Below are positions 8,611-16,686 of a stretch of 64,000 bases of DNA, one piece after another (within the stretch, counting starts at the first letter, position 1; each line of letters opens with the position of its first letter). The translations under genes and the position numbers were made by a program. The DNA comes from Cryobacterium algoricola. Its GTDB lineage: Bacteria; Actinomycetota; Actinomycetes; Actinomycetales; Microbacteriaceae. The notes beneath the pieces were generated by a model that was not told where the DNA came from, did no database searches, and saw only the letters and a list, made by a program, of their open reading frames with translations. The stretch spans positions 806,001-870,000 of the forward strand of contig NZ_SOFG01000004.1 in assembly GCF_004402485.1 (NCBI RefSeq). Reading direction: 5' to 3'.

Positions 8611-10020
8611 CTGCCTTCGCCTTCCTCGGGCTCCGCCCGCCAGCTTGACGGCCTCATCGGCGTCAGCCTCGCCGACCGTTTCCGGATCGACCGGCTGATC
8701 GGGACCGGGGGGATGGCCGTCGTCTACGAGGCGACAGACCTCGCCCTGGGTCGGACTGTCGCGGTCAAGCTCTTCCGGCTCGATACCGCGGACGATGCCG
8801 GCCCGGAACGGCAGAGCGGCGAAGTCGCCGTGCTCGCGAGCCTCAACCACTTCGCCCTCGTCACGCTCTTCGACGCCGGCACCGCGATCGTCGACGGGAC
8901 CGCCCGCACCTTCATCGTGATGGAACTCGTCGACGGCACCGACCTGCGCACCCGGATCGCCGCCGGCCCGCTGCCTCGGTCCGAGGTCGCCACCATCGGC
9001 GCCGACCTCGCGGAGGCGCTGCACTACGTGCACGAACGCGGGATCATCCACCGCGACATCAAGCCCGCAAACGTGCTGCTGGCCCCGTCCGGTTTCCCCG
9101 GCCGCGCGGCGCACGCCAAGCTCGCAGACTTCGGCATCGCCAGGCTCGTCGACGCGACCCGCCTCACGGCGACCGGCTCCTTCCTCGGAACGGCCGGCTA
9201 TCTCAGCCCCGAACAGGCGCTCGGCACGACGATCGGCGCGCCGAGCGACGTCTACTCCCTCGGTCTGGTGCTGCTCGAATGCCTGACCGGAGAGCGCGCG
9301 TACCCGGGAACCGCGATCGAGTCCGCGATGGCGCGGCTGCAGCGCGACCCGGAGGTCCCCGTGGCCTTTGGCCCGGCCTGGGCCGCGGTACTCGGCGGCA
9401 TGACCCAGCGCGAACCGGGCGCGCGGTTCAGTCCGGCGGATGCCGCGGTGCGACTGCGGCTGCTGGCGCAGTCCGAGGCGGCGGACACGGCGAACGCCCC
9501 GACGAGCGCCTCCGCTCCGGCGGATGCCCCGACGCGCGCCTACGCTCCGGCGGACGCCCCGACGCGCGGGTTCCTGGCACCGGGCGCCCCGACGCGGGCG
9601 CTCGACCCGGCACAAGAATCTGCGGTGACACGCGCCTTCGCCCCGGCGGACGCCCCGACGCTGTTCCTTCCCGGCGAGCCCTCCGGATCCGCCACTGACC
9701 GGTCCGGAGGCGGATCCACTGCCGAGACGGTGGCGTTCGGCGCCGGTACGCCGGGGCGGGCGACCGAGGCGCCGGCGGCATCCGTTCGCGCGCCCCGGGC
9801 AACGGCCTGGCCTCGGGTGCTCACCGGCAGGACCGGTCTCGCCGTGCTCCTCGTCGCGGCAGCCGCCCTGATCACGATCATTGTGCTCGGCGTCACGCTG
9901 CGCCCCGCCGCACAGGCGGATGCCCCGGCCGGCTCGTCCACGAGCGCCCCGGCTTACCCCGACGTTGCGGGCACACTCGGCGACCACCTCCGACAGCTCC
10001 AGGAAAGCGTGGCACCGTGA
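8611..10020 (+). CDS. Membrane serine/threonine protein kinase without PASTA domains
   Basis: A eukaryotic-like kinase of about 469 residues: glycine loop LIGTGGMAVVYEA, catalytic lysine in TVAVKLF, HRDIKPANVLL, and LADFGIAR. After the kinase domain comes an Ala/Pro/Thr-rich cytoplasmic linker with imperfect repeats (APADAPTRAY, APADAPTRGF, APGAPTRAL, APADAPTLF), a transmembrane helix (GLAVLLVAAAALITIIVLGV) and only about 40 external residues, so no PASTA or other sensor domain. I chose a CTG start at 8611 because AAAGGAG lies seven bases before it and the upstream in-frame ATG at 8563 lies inside the promoter. The stop overlaps the lipoprotein start by four bases. Confidence 0.88.
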   Translation: MPSPSSGSARQLDGLIGVSLADRFRIDRLIGTGGMAVVYEATDLALGRTVAVKLFRLDTADDAGPERQSGEVAVLASLNHFALVTLFDAGTAIVDGTARTFIVMELVDGTDLRTRIAAGPLPRSEVATIGADLAEALHYVHERGIIHRDIKPANVLLAPSGFPGRAAHAKLADFGIARLVDATRLTATGSFLGTAGYLSPEQALGTTIGAPSDVYSLGLVLLECLTGERAYPGTAIESAMARLQRDPEVPVAFGPAWAAVLGGMTQREPGARFSPADAAVRLRLLAQSEAADTANAPTSASAPADAPTRAYAPADAPTRGFLAPGAPTRALDPAQESAVTRAFAPADAPTLFLPGEPSGSATDRSGGGSTAETVAFGAGTPGRATEAPAASVRAPRATAWPRVLTGRTGLAVLLVAAAALITIIVLGVTLRPAAQADAPAGSSTSAPAYPDVAGTLGDHLRQLQESVAP

Positions 10021-10490
10021 GCATCGGCAGACCCGCCAGGACCCGCACGGGAACCGGTACCATCCGTGGCCGCGTCGCGGCGCTCGTGGGCGGCGCGCTG
10101 CTCGTGGCCGCCGCCCTCACAGGATGCGCGTCGGATGACTCCCCCGTGCAGCCGTCGACGGCGACCCAGCTGCAGTCCGGCGTGCTCGCGGTGACCGAGG
10201 CCGCAGCGGCCGGCGACTTTCCGGGTGCCTCCGCGGCCCTCGACGCCGTGCAGGCCGACCTGCTCACGGCGGCCGCGACCGGCCAGGTCACGGGAACCCG
10301 CGCGACCGAGATCCAGGCGGCGATCGACGGTGTGACCGCCGATCTGGCCGCGCTCGCCGCTGCGGCGAGCACGCCCACCGCGACGCCGGAATCAGGCCCC
10401 AAGCCCCCTCCGTCCGTTGACAGCGGCCCCGGCACGGGCAACGGTAAGAAGGACAAGTGCAATCCGAAAAAGGACAACTGCGACGGGTGA
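10017..10490 (+). CDS. Small lipoprotein coupled to the kinase gene
   Basis: This 157-residue protein has a basic N-terminus, a hydrophobic signal segment and a lipobox ALTGC with C37 as the lipidated cysteine. The mature part is an Ala-rich, mostly helical region (about 45-115) resembling a short helical bundle, then a Pro/Gly linker and a lysine-rich tail with two cysteines (KKDKCNPKKDNCDG) that could form a disulfide. The GTG start overlaps the kinase stop (GTGA), so the two are translated together. A role as external sensor or partner of the kinase, which has almost no outer domain, is inference. I recognise no named family. Confidence 0.8.
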   Translation: MSIGRPARTRTGTGTIRGRVAALVGGALLVAAALTGCASDDSPVQPSTATQLQSGVLAVTEAAAAGDFPGASAALDAVQADLLTAAATGQVTGTRATEIQAAIDGVTADLAALAAAASTPTATPESGPKPPPSVDSGPGTGNGKKDKCNPKKDNCDG

Positions 10491-10515
10491 CCCTCGCCCC
10501 GGGCCGGAAGGACAG

Positions 10516-11430
10516 ATGACTCACCACCTTGTTGTCGGGGCCGGCCTGATCGGCCGTCCCGTCGCCGAACGGCTCGCCGCACGCGGGGACACCGTCACGA
10601 TCGCGACCCGCTCCGGGTCACCCGCGGCGGGGGCGACCCCGCTCGTGCTCGACGCGAGCGACCCGGACGCCTTCTCCGCCGCAGCGGCCGGGGCATCCAC
10701 GATCTTCCTCTGCACCAATCCGCCCTACACCGACTGGGCCGCCCAGTGGCCCCCGATCGTCGGAGCGGCGATCACCGCCGCCGCGGCGACAGGCGCTTCC
10801 CTCGTCGTGATGGGCAACCTGTACCCGTACGGCACGCCGCGCGGGGCGATGACCGAGCACACTCCGGAGACGACGACCGAGCGGAAGGGCCTGATCCGGA
10901 GGGAGGGCTGGCGCCGGGTGCGTGCGGCGCATGAGGCCGGTCAGATCAGGGCGGTTGAAGTGCGGGCGAGCGACTACTTCGGGCCGGGAGTGACCGGCAG
11001 AGCACACCTGGGCGAGGATTTCTTCGGGTCGATCCTGACCTCGAAGACGGCGCGCGTCGTCGGGGATCCCGGGTTACCGCACAGCTGGAGCTACCTGCCC
11101 GACATCGCGTCGACCCTGATCTCCGCCGCTGATTACACCGGGGACTGGGGCCGGATCTGGCACGTGCCGAGTGCGTCGGCGAGCCGCGTCGAGATCGCGG
11201 CCGAGCTGAACGAGCGCTACGACTGCGAAGGCTCCGTCGCCGGGTATCCGCAGTGGGTGCTGCGCGGCATCGGCCTGGTCAACCCGCTGATGCGCGAGGT
11301 CTACGCCTCGAGCTACCAGTTCACCTCACCGTTCATCATCGAATCGGCAGAGACCGAACGCGAGCTCGGCGTCGTTGCAACCCCTTGGCTCACCGCCCTC
11401 ACGGCGGCGGCGGACAGCTACCGGGCCTGA
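10516..11430 (+). CDS. NAD(P)-binding epimerase/reductase of the extended SDR family
   Basis: The 304-residue protein starts with the Rossmann motif HLVVGAGLIGRPVAERLAARG and TIATRSGS. It contains VVMGNLYPYG and EVRASDYFGPG where extended SDR enzymes carry active-site residues, but lacks a clear YxxxK, so the catalytic tyrosine is uncertain. It is a clear paralogue of the product of 54615-55577 (shared VVGAG, GNLYxYG, RASDYFGPG, HSWxYLPDI, SYQFTxPF). An earlier in-frame start exists, but GGAAGGA just before the ATG at 10516 decides the start. It follows the lipoprotein by 25 bases and may share its transcript. Substrate unknown. Confidence 0.85.
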   Translation: MTHHLVVGAGLIGRPVAERLAARGDTVTIATRSGSPAAGATPLVLDASDPDAFSAAAAGASTIFLCTNPPYTDWAAQWPPIVGAAITAAAATGASLVVMGNLYPYGTPRGAMTEHTPETTTERKGLIRREGWRRVRAAHEAGQIRAVEVRASDYFGPGVTGRAHLGEDFFGSILTSKTARVVGDPGLPHSWSYLPDIASTLISAADYTGDWGRIWHVPSASASRVEIAAELNERYDCEGSVAGYPQWVLRGIGLVNPLMREVYASSYQFTSPFIIESAETERELGVVATPWLTALTAAADSYRA

Positions 11431-11442
11431 CCGGCGAGCCTC

Positions 11443-12522
11443 TCAGGCGAGGAGTTTGTCGGCGGCGGCTCGGGCCCAGGTTTCTGCGGCGGCGAGGGAC
11501 TCGCGGGTGAGGGGGCCGTCCTGCTCGTGGGTTTCGACGACCCGCTGGATGGTGTCGACGATGTCGAGGAAGCCGATCCGGCCGGCATGGAAGGCGGCGA
11601 CGGCCTGCTCGTTGGCCGCGTTGAACACGGCCGGGTAGGTGCCACCGGCACGGCCGACCTGCTTGGCGAGTGCGACGGCGGGGAACGCGACGGTGTCGAG
11701 GGGTTCGAACGTCCAGGTCTGCGGCTTCGTCCAGTCGAGGGGAACGCCGACGGCGGCGACGCGGTTCGGCCAGTCGAGGCCGAGCGAGATCGGCAGGCGC
11801 ATGTCGGGCGGCGAGGCCTGCGCGATCGTCGAGCCGTCGATGAACTCGACCATCGAGTGCACGATCGACTGCGGGTGTACGGCGACGTCGATGTCCTCGT
11901 AGGCGACGTCGAAGAGCAGGTGCGCCTCGATGATCTCGAGGCCCTTGTTCACGAGGGTCGCCGAGTTCGTCGTGACGACGAGCCCCATGTCCCAGGTCGG
12001 GTGCGCGAGCGCCTGGGCGGGAGTCACCGACCGCATCTCGTCGCGGGTGCGGCCCCTGAACGGGCCACCGGATGCCGTCAGCACGAGCCGGGACACCTCA
12101 CGCGCCGTCCCCGACCGCAACGCCTGCGCGATCGCGGAATGCTCCGAGTCGACCGGCACGATCTGCCCGGGCGCGGCGAGCGCCGTGACCAGGTCACCGC
12201 CGACGATGAGGGACTCCTTGTTCGCGAGGGCGAGGGTGCGCCCGGCCCTGAGCGCCGCAAGGGTCGGGCCGAGCCCCACAGACCCCGTAATGCCGTTGAG
12301 CACCACGTCCGCGTCGACATCCGTCACGAGCTGTTCTGCCTCGACGGCGCCGAGTGCGGTGTCGTCGACCTGGAATTCCTCCGCCTGCTGCGCAAGCAGT
12401 TCCCGATTGGTGCCTGCCGAAAGACCGACCACTTCGAAGCGGGTCGGATTGGCCCGGATCACGTCGAGGGCCTGGGTTCCGATCGAACCGGTGGACCCGA
12501 GGATTACTACTCGTCTGCGCAT
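11443..12522 (-). CDS. dxr: 1-deoxy-D-xylulose 5-phosphate reductoisomerase
   Basis: Dxr converts DXP to MEP with NADPH, the first committed step of the MEP pathway that IspG also serves. The 359-residue protein shows the NADPH-binding [26 protein letters not shown], the metal/substrate motif [21 protein letters not shown] and HPTWDMG. Its 3' end faces the reductase gene tail to tail with only 12 bases between them, so no room for separate terminators. The ATG follows TAGTCT by six bases (leaderless). Divergent plsC-like gene starts 53 bases away. Confidence 0.97.
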   Translation of the reverse strand: MRRRVVILGSTGSIGTQALDVIRANPTRFEVVGLSAGTNRELLAQQAEEFQVDDTALGAVEAEQLVTDVDADVVLNGITGSVGLGPTLAALRAGRTLALANKESLIVGGDLVTALAAPGQIVPVDSEHSAIAQALRSGTAREVSRLVLTASGGPFRGRTRDEMRSVTPAQALAHPTWDMGLVVTTNSATLVNKGLEIIEAHLLFDVAYEDIDVAVHPQSIVHSMVEFIDGSTIAQASPPDMRLPISLGLDWPNRVAAVGVPLDWTKPQTWTFEPLDTVAFPAVALAKQVGRAGGTYPAVFNAANEQAVAAFHAGRIGFLDIVDTIQRVVETHEQDGPLTRESLAAAETWARAAADKLLA

Positions 12523-12528
12523 TCCCTC

Positions 12529-12534
12529 AGACTA
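12529..12534 (-). promoter_or_regulatory. -10 element of a leaderless dxr promoter
   Basis: TAGTCT plus six bases (GAGGGA) then the dxr ATG. Confidence 0.5.
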
Positions 12535-12562
12535 GCTTTCGTGGTACCGGGTGTCACGGCGG

Positions 12563-12568
12563 TAGGGT
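12563..12568 (+). promoter_or_regulatory. -10 element of a leaderless acyltransferase promoter
   Basis: TAGGGT plus six bases (CGAGCA) then the GTG start at 12575. It diverges from the dxr promoter, the two -10 elements being about 30 bases apart. Confidence 0.5.
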
Positions 12569-12574
12569 CGAGCA

Positions 12575-13381
12575 GTGACCGGAGCCAAGGACGAACCCCA
12601 GGAACCCCTTATCCAGGAGCCCGATGAGGCCGCGGAGACCGCTTCGGATCTCCCCAAAACCCGTCGCCCCGGATTCGTCTACTACCTGAGTTACGGCATC
12701 ATGGCGCCGATCGCCCGGATCATCTTCTGTCCGATCATCACGGGCACGGAGAACATCCCCCGCTCCGGCCGGGTCATCCTCGCGAGCAATCATCTCTCGT
12801 TCATCGACAGCATGGTCATCCCGCTCGTGACCCCGCGCCGCGTGCAGTACCTCGCGAAGTCGACGTATTTCACCGGGACGGGATTCAAGGGGTACCTGAC
12901 CCGCACCTGGTTCGAGTCGATCGGTGCTGTCGGGATCGAACGCGGTGCCGGCCAGGCCGCACAGGACGCGCTCGACGCCGGGCGCAGCATCCTCGAATCG
13001 GACAGCGCATTCGCCATCTACCCCGAGGGCACCCGCTCCCTCGACGGGCGCCTGTATAAGGGACGCACCGGCGTCGCCTGGCTCGCCCTCACGACGGGCG
13101 CCGTCGTCGTGCCGGTCGGCCTGATCGGCACCCAGGAGATCCAGCCCGTCGGCACCCGGATCCCCCGGGTGCGGAAGATCACCGTCAACTTCGGCGAACC
13201 GATCGACGTCAGCCGCCACGGGCCGGCCACCTCAGGCCGGGCCCGCCGCCAGGCCACCGACGAGATCATGGCCGCCATCCACAAGCTGTCCGGCCAGGAA
13301 CTCGCCGGGCGCTACAACGAATCGCCGCGCCCCGGGCTGCACGGGCTCGCAGACAAGGTCTTCCCGCGAGAGCGCGTCTAA
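12575..13381 (+). CDS. 1-acyl-sn-glycerol-3-phosphate acyltransferase (PlsC family)
   Basis: PlsC-type enzymes acylate lysophosphatidate at the membrane to make phosphatidate for phospholipid synthesis. The 268-residue protein carries the catalytic HX4D motif in SNHLSFIDSM, the substrate motif AIYPEGTRS, and VVPVGLIGT, preceded by a hydrophobic stretch (YYLSYGIMAPIARIIF). The acidic N-terminal 25 residues precede the conserved domain. GTG start chosen because a TAGGGT hexamer lies six bases upstream; there is no ribosome-binding site. It may act on another acyl acceptor, as actinobacteria have several paralogues. Confidence 0.9.
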   Translation: MTGAKDEPQEPLIQEPDEAAETASDLPKTRRPGFVYYLSYGIMAPIARIIFCPIITGTENIPRSGRVILASNHLSFIDSMVIPLVTPRRVQYLAKSTYFTGTGFKGYLTRTWFESIGAVGIERGAGQAAQDALDAGRSILESDSAFAIYPEGTRSLDGRLYKGRTGVAWLALTTGAVVVPVGLIGTQEIQPVGTRIPRVRKITVNFGEPIDVSRHGPATSGRARRQATDEIMAAIHKLSGQELAGRYNESPRPGLHGLADKVFPRERV

Positions 13382-13433
13382 CCGGGTTCGGTCGCGACCG
13401 GCGCGCGGAAACACCGGGGAAATCGACGCAAAC

Positions 13434-13439
13434 TAAGCT
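13434..13439 (+). promoter_or_regulatory. -10 element of a leaderless aminotransferase promoter
   Basis: TAAGCT plus six bases (GGACCC) then the ATG at 13446. Confidence 0.55.
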
Positions 13440-13445
13440 GGACCC

Positions 13446-14783
13446 ATGTCTGCTTCGTACTCGGTCCCCCAAAAACGCAAACTCGTCACCGCCCTGCCGG
13501 GCCCCAAGTCCATTGAACTGCAGGAACGCCGGGTCAACTCGGTCTCCCGCGGAGCCGGCACGCTCATCAATGTCTACATGGACCACGGAGCCGGCGCGAT
13601 CCTCGTCGACGTCGACGGCAACCAGATCATCGACATGGGCTGCGGCATCGGGGTCACCACGATCGGGCACGCGAACGCCGAGGTCGCCGAGGCCGCGGCC
13701 GCCCAGGCCGCGAAGCTGACCCACACCCTCTTCACGGTCACGCCGTACGAGAACTACGTCGCCGTCGCCGAGAAGCTCGCCGAGATCACCCCCGGTGACT
13801 TCCCGAAGAAGTCGATCCTCGTCAACACGGGTGCAGAGGCCGTCGAGAACGCGGTCAAGATCGCCCGTAAGTTCACCGGCCGTCGCGCCATCGTCGCGCT
13901 CGACCACGCCTTCCACGGCCGCACCAACCTCACCATGACCATGACGTACCGGCCCTGGCCGGAACGCGCCGGCATGGGCCCGTTCCCCGGCGAGATCTAC
14001 AGCGTCCCGACGAGCTACCCGTACCGCGACGGCCTGACCGGCGAGGAGGCCGCCGAGAAGACGATCGACTACATCACGACCCACATCGGCGCCACCGAGA
14101 TCGCGGCGTTCTTCGTCGAACCGATCCAGGGCGACGGCGGCATCGTCATCCCCGCCCCCGGCTACTTCAAGCGGATCAGCGAGTTCTGCACCGAGAACGG
14201 CATCGTCTTCGTCTCCGACGAGATCCAGGCCGGCATCGCCCGCACCGGCGTCTGGTACGCGATCGAGCACCACGGCGTCGTCCCCGACCTCGTCACCACG
14301 GCCAAGGGCATCGCGGGCGGCTTCCCGCTCGCCGCCGTCACCGGCCGCGCCGACATCATGGATGCCGTGCAGCCCGGCGGCATCGGCGGAACCTTCGGCG
14401 GCAACCCGGTTTCGACCGCGGCAGCGCTCAAGGTGCTCGAGATCATCGAACGCGACGACCTGCTCGGCGAGGCCAAGCGCGTCGAGAAGGCCCTCTGGGC
14501 CCGCATCGGCGACTGGGCCGAGAAGTTCTCCGTCGTCGGCGAGGTCCGCGGCAAGGGCGCCATGTTCGGCGTCGAGCTCGTGCACCCCGGAACGACCACG
14601 CCGTACCCCGAGGCGCTCACCGCGATCATCAAGCACGCGACCACGCACGGCGTGATCGTGCTCGATGCCGGCAGCTGGGACTCCGTGCTGCGGATCATGC
14701 CGTCCGTCGTCATCTCCGAGGAGCTCATCAACGACGCGGCATCCGTCATCGAAGAGACGCTGCGCGCCCTCTCCGGCGTCTGA
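13446..14783 (+). CDS. gabT: 4-aminobutyrate aminotransferase (class III, PLP), first copy
   Basis: Class III aminotransferase of 445 residues that transfers the terminal amino group of GABA (or a related omega-amino acid) to 2-oxoglutarate, giving succinate semialdehyde. Signatures: NTGAEAVENAVKIARK, AFHGRT, FVEPIQGDGG, the PLP-binding aspartate D258 in VSDEIQAG and the Schiff-base lysine K287 in TTAKGIAGGFPLAAV. It is closely similar along its length to the product of 15316-16686; the genes are separated only by an opposite-strand OsmC gene. The neighbouring polyamine importer suggests a role in putrescine breakdown through GABA. Confidence 0.92.
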   Translation: MSASYSVPQKRKLVTALPGPKSIELQERRVNSVSRGAGTLINVYMDHGAGAILVDVDGNQIIDMGCGIGVTTIGHANAEVAEAAAAQAAKLTHTLFTVTPYENYVAVAEKLAEITPGDFPKKSILVNTGAEAVENAVKIARKFTGRRAIVALDHAFHGRTNLTMTMTYRPWPERAGMGPFPGEIYSVPTSYPYRDGLTGEEAAEKTIDYITTHIGATEIAAFFVEPIQGDGGIVIPAPGYFKRISEFCTENGIVFVSDEIQAGIARTGVWYAIEHHGVVPDLVTTAKGIAGGFPLAAVTGRADIMDAVQPGGIGGTFGGNPVSTAAALKVLEIIERDDLLGEAKRVEKALWARIGDWAEKFSVVGEVRGKGAMFGVELVHPGTTTPYPEALTAIIKHATTHGVIVLDAGSWDSVLRIMPSVVISEELINDAASVIEETLRALSGV

Positions 14784-14791
14784 CCCGCTGT

Positions 14792-14819
14792 CGCTCCCTG
14801 ACCTGCGGGTCAGGGAGCG
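14792..14819. terminator. Bidirectional terminator hairpin between gabT and OsmC gene
   Basis: A perfect 12-bp stem CGCTCCCTGACC/GGTCAGGGAGCG closes a TGCG tetraloop. It lies between two convergent genes and overlaps the last codons of the OsmC gene. Confidence 0.85.
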
Positions 14820-15280
14820 GCGACGGTTTCGGGCTCGTGCCCGACCGGGAAGTTCACCGACGCGGCGATGAAGCACTCCCGCTCGGCTTCGGCGTGCAGC
14901 GACTGGGCGAGATCCACCTGGCCGGCATCGGAGACGGTGACCCGTGGCCGCAGAGTCACCCCGGTGAAGTGGCCGCCGCCGTTGGTCTGGACCATCGTGC
15001 CGGTCGCGTCATCGGTGTACCCGACCACGACGACGCCGTTCCTCGCGGCCACGTGCAGGTACGAGAGCATGTGGCACTGGCTCAGCGCGGCAATCAGGAG
15101 TTCCTCCGGGTTCCAGCGGTCGGCGTCGCCGCGGAACGCGCGGTCCGATGACCCCTCGACCGGATGCTTGCCCTCTGCGGACACGACATGGTCGCGCCCG
15201 TATGCCCGGTAATCGCTCGTGCCCGTTCCGCGGTTGCCTGTCCACGCAACACGCACGTCGAAGTGGTGCTCAATTTTCAT
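14810..15280 (-). CDS. OsmC/Ohr-family peroxidase
   Basis: OsmC-family enzymes reduce organic hydroperoxides with two reactive cysteines. The 156-residue protein has both: one in NPEELLIAALSQCHMLSYL and one in AERECFIAASVNFPV, with the usual spacing. The N-terminal half holds the WTGNRGTGTSDYR beta strand and the family glutamate in WNPEELL. It is inserted in antisense orientation between two near-duplicate aminotransferase genes. A GAGAAT hexamer six bases before the ATG suggests leaderless transcription, divergent from the second aminotransferase only 35 bases away. Confidence 0.88.
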   Translation of the reverse strand: MKIEHHFDVRVAWTGNRGTGTSDYRAYGRDHVVSAEGKHPVEGSSDRAFRGDADRWNPEELLIAALSQCHMLSYLHVAARNGVVVVGYTDDATGTMVQTNGGGHFTGVTLRPRVTVSDAGQVDLAQSLHAEAERECFIAASVNFPVGHEPETVAAP

Positions 15281-15286
15281 TCCCCG

Positions 15287-15306
15287 ATTCTCTCACTGGG
15301 TAAACT
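15287..15306. promoter_or_regulatory. Divergent -10 elements for the OsmC gene and second gabT
   Basis: On the minus strand GAGAAT (15287-15292) stands six bases before the OsmC ATG. On the plus strand TAAACT (15301-15306) stands nine bases before the ATG at 15316. The two starts are so close that the promoters must overlap. Confidence 0.45.
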
Positions 15307-15315
15307 GAACGCATC

Positions 15316-16686
15316 ATGACTGACACGCTGACGCCCTCGACCCCACCGTCCACTGCTCCCTCGGTCACGCAGGAGCGACGCATCGTCACGGCCATCCCCG
15401 GCCCACGTTCGGTCGAGCTGCAACAGCGCCGCCTCGCGACGGTGTCCGGCGGCGTCGGCTCAGCACTCCCGGTGTACATCGTGAAGGCCCACGGGGCGAT
15501 CGTCGTCGACGTCGACGGCAACCAGTTCATCGACCTCGGTGCCGGCATCGGCGTCACGACGATCGGCCACACCGAGGCGAGCGTCGTCGCTGCCGCGGTC
15601 GGGCAGGCGGAGGACTTCATCCACACCCTCTTCACGGTCACGCCGTACGAGGAATACGTGCGCGTCTGCGAGCTCCTCGCCGAGCACACCCCCGGCGATT
15701 TCGCGAAGAAGTCGGTGCTGATCAACTCGGGCGCCGAAGCCGTGGAGAACGGCGTGAAGATCGCCCGCAAGTTCACCGGTCGCCGTGCCGTCGCCGTGCT
15801 CGACCACGCCTACCACGGCCGCACCGTGCTCACGATGGCGATGAATTACAAGGCGATGCCGTACGCGACCGGCTACGGCCCGCTCGCGAGCGACGTGTAC
15901 CACGTGCCGAGCTCGTACCCCTATCACGACGGCCTCAGCGGGGCGGATGCCGCCGCCCGCACGATCGCCTACCTCGACAAGGTCATCGGCGCGTCCGACC
16001 TGGCCTGCCTCGTCGTCGAACCGATCCAGGGCGAGGGCGGCTTCATGGTCGCCGCCGAGGGCTACTTCACCGCCCTGCAGGACTGGTGCACCGCCAACGG
16101 CGTCGTCATGATCGCGGACGAGATCCAGAGCGGCATGGCCCGCACGGGCGCGTACTACGCGAGTGAGCACTTCGGCTGGGTCCCCGACCTCGTGCTCACG
16201 GCCAAGGGCATCGCCGGCGGCTTCCCGCTCGCGGCGGTCACCGGACGCGCCGAGATCATGGATGCCTCCCAGACCGGCGGCCTCGGCGGCACCTTCGGCG
16301 GCAACCCGGTCTCCTGCGCCGCTGCGATCGCCGTCTTCGAGGCGATCGAGACGAACAACCTCCTTGCGGAGGGGCAGCGGATCGAGAAGACCCTGCGCGC
16401 GGGCCTCGGGAAACTTCAGGACAAGTACGACATCATCGGGGACATCCGTGGGCGTGGTGCGATGATCGCGATCGAGCTTGTGCAGCCGGGCACCGGGGCG
16501 ACCACCAAGGTGGCCAACGCCGCCGCCGTCAGCTCGATCGCGGCATACGCCGCCCAGCACGGCGTGCTGCTGCTCACCGCGGGCACCTACGGCAACGTGC
16601 TCCGGTTCCTGCCGAGCCTCGCCGTCACCGACGCACTGCTCCTCGATGCCCTCTCGGTCATCGACGACGCGATCGCCGCGCTCTAG
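15316..16686 (+). CDS. gabT: 4-aminobutyrate aminotransferase (class III, PLP), second copy
   Basis: A 456-residue paralogue of the enzyme at 13446-14783. Shared landmarks: HTLFTVTPYE, NSGAEAVENGVKIARKFTG, AYHGRT, VVEPIQGEGG, ADEIQSG and Schiff-base lysine K297 in LTAKGIAGGFPLAAV. Its extra N-terminal dozen residues are Thr/Pro-rich. The start codon of the asparaginase gene shares one base with its TAG stop (TAGTG), so the two are one transcription unit. The differing C-terminal third could reflect a different amine preference between the two paralogues; this is inference. Confidence 0.9.
   Translation: MTDTLTPSTPPSTAPSVTQERRIVTAIPGPRSVELQQRRLATVSGGVGSALPVYIVKAHGAIVVDVDGNQFIDLGAGIGVTTIGHTEASVVAAAVGQAEDFIHTLFTVTPYEEYVRVCELLAEHTPGDFAKKSVLINSGAEAVENGVKIARKFTGRRAVAVLDHAYHGRTVLTMAMNYKAMPYATGYGPLASDVYHVPSSYPYHDGLSGADAAARTIAYLDKVIGASDLACLVVEPIQGEGGFMVAAEGYFTALQDWCTANGVVMIADEIQSGMARTGAYYASEHFGWVPDLVLTAKGIAGGFPLAAVTGRAEIMDASQTGGLGGTFGGNPVSCAAAIAVFEAIETNNLLAEGQRIEKTLRAGLGKLQDKYDIIGDIRGRGAMIAIELVQPGTGATTKVANAAAVSSIAAYAAQHGVLLLTAGTYGNVLRFLPSLAVTDALLLDALSVIDDAIAAL

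Noticed and set aside
9480..9680. Tandem-repeat-like DNA in the first kinase gene considered as a CRISPR or VNTR
   Set aside because: The units vary in length and follow codon periods (APADAPTR-type peptide repeats), so this is protein-level repetition in a linker, not an array.
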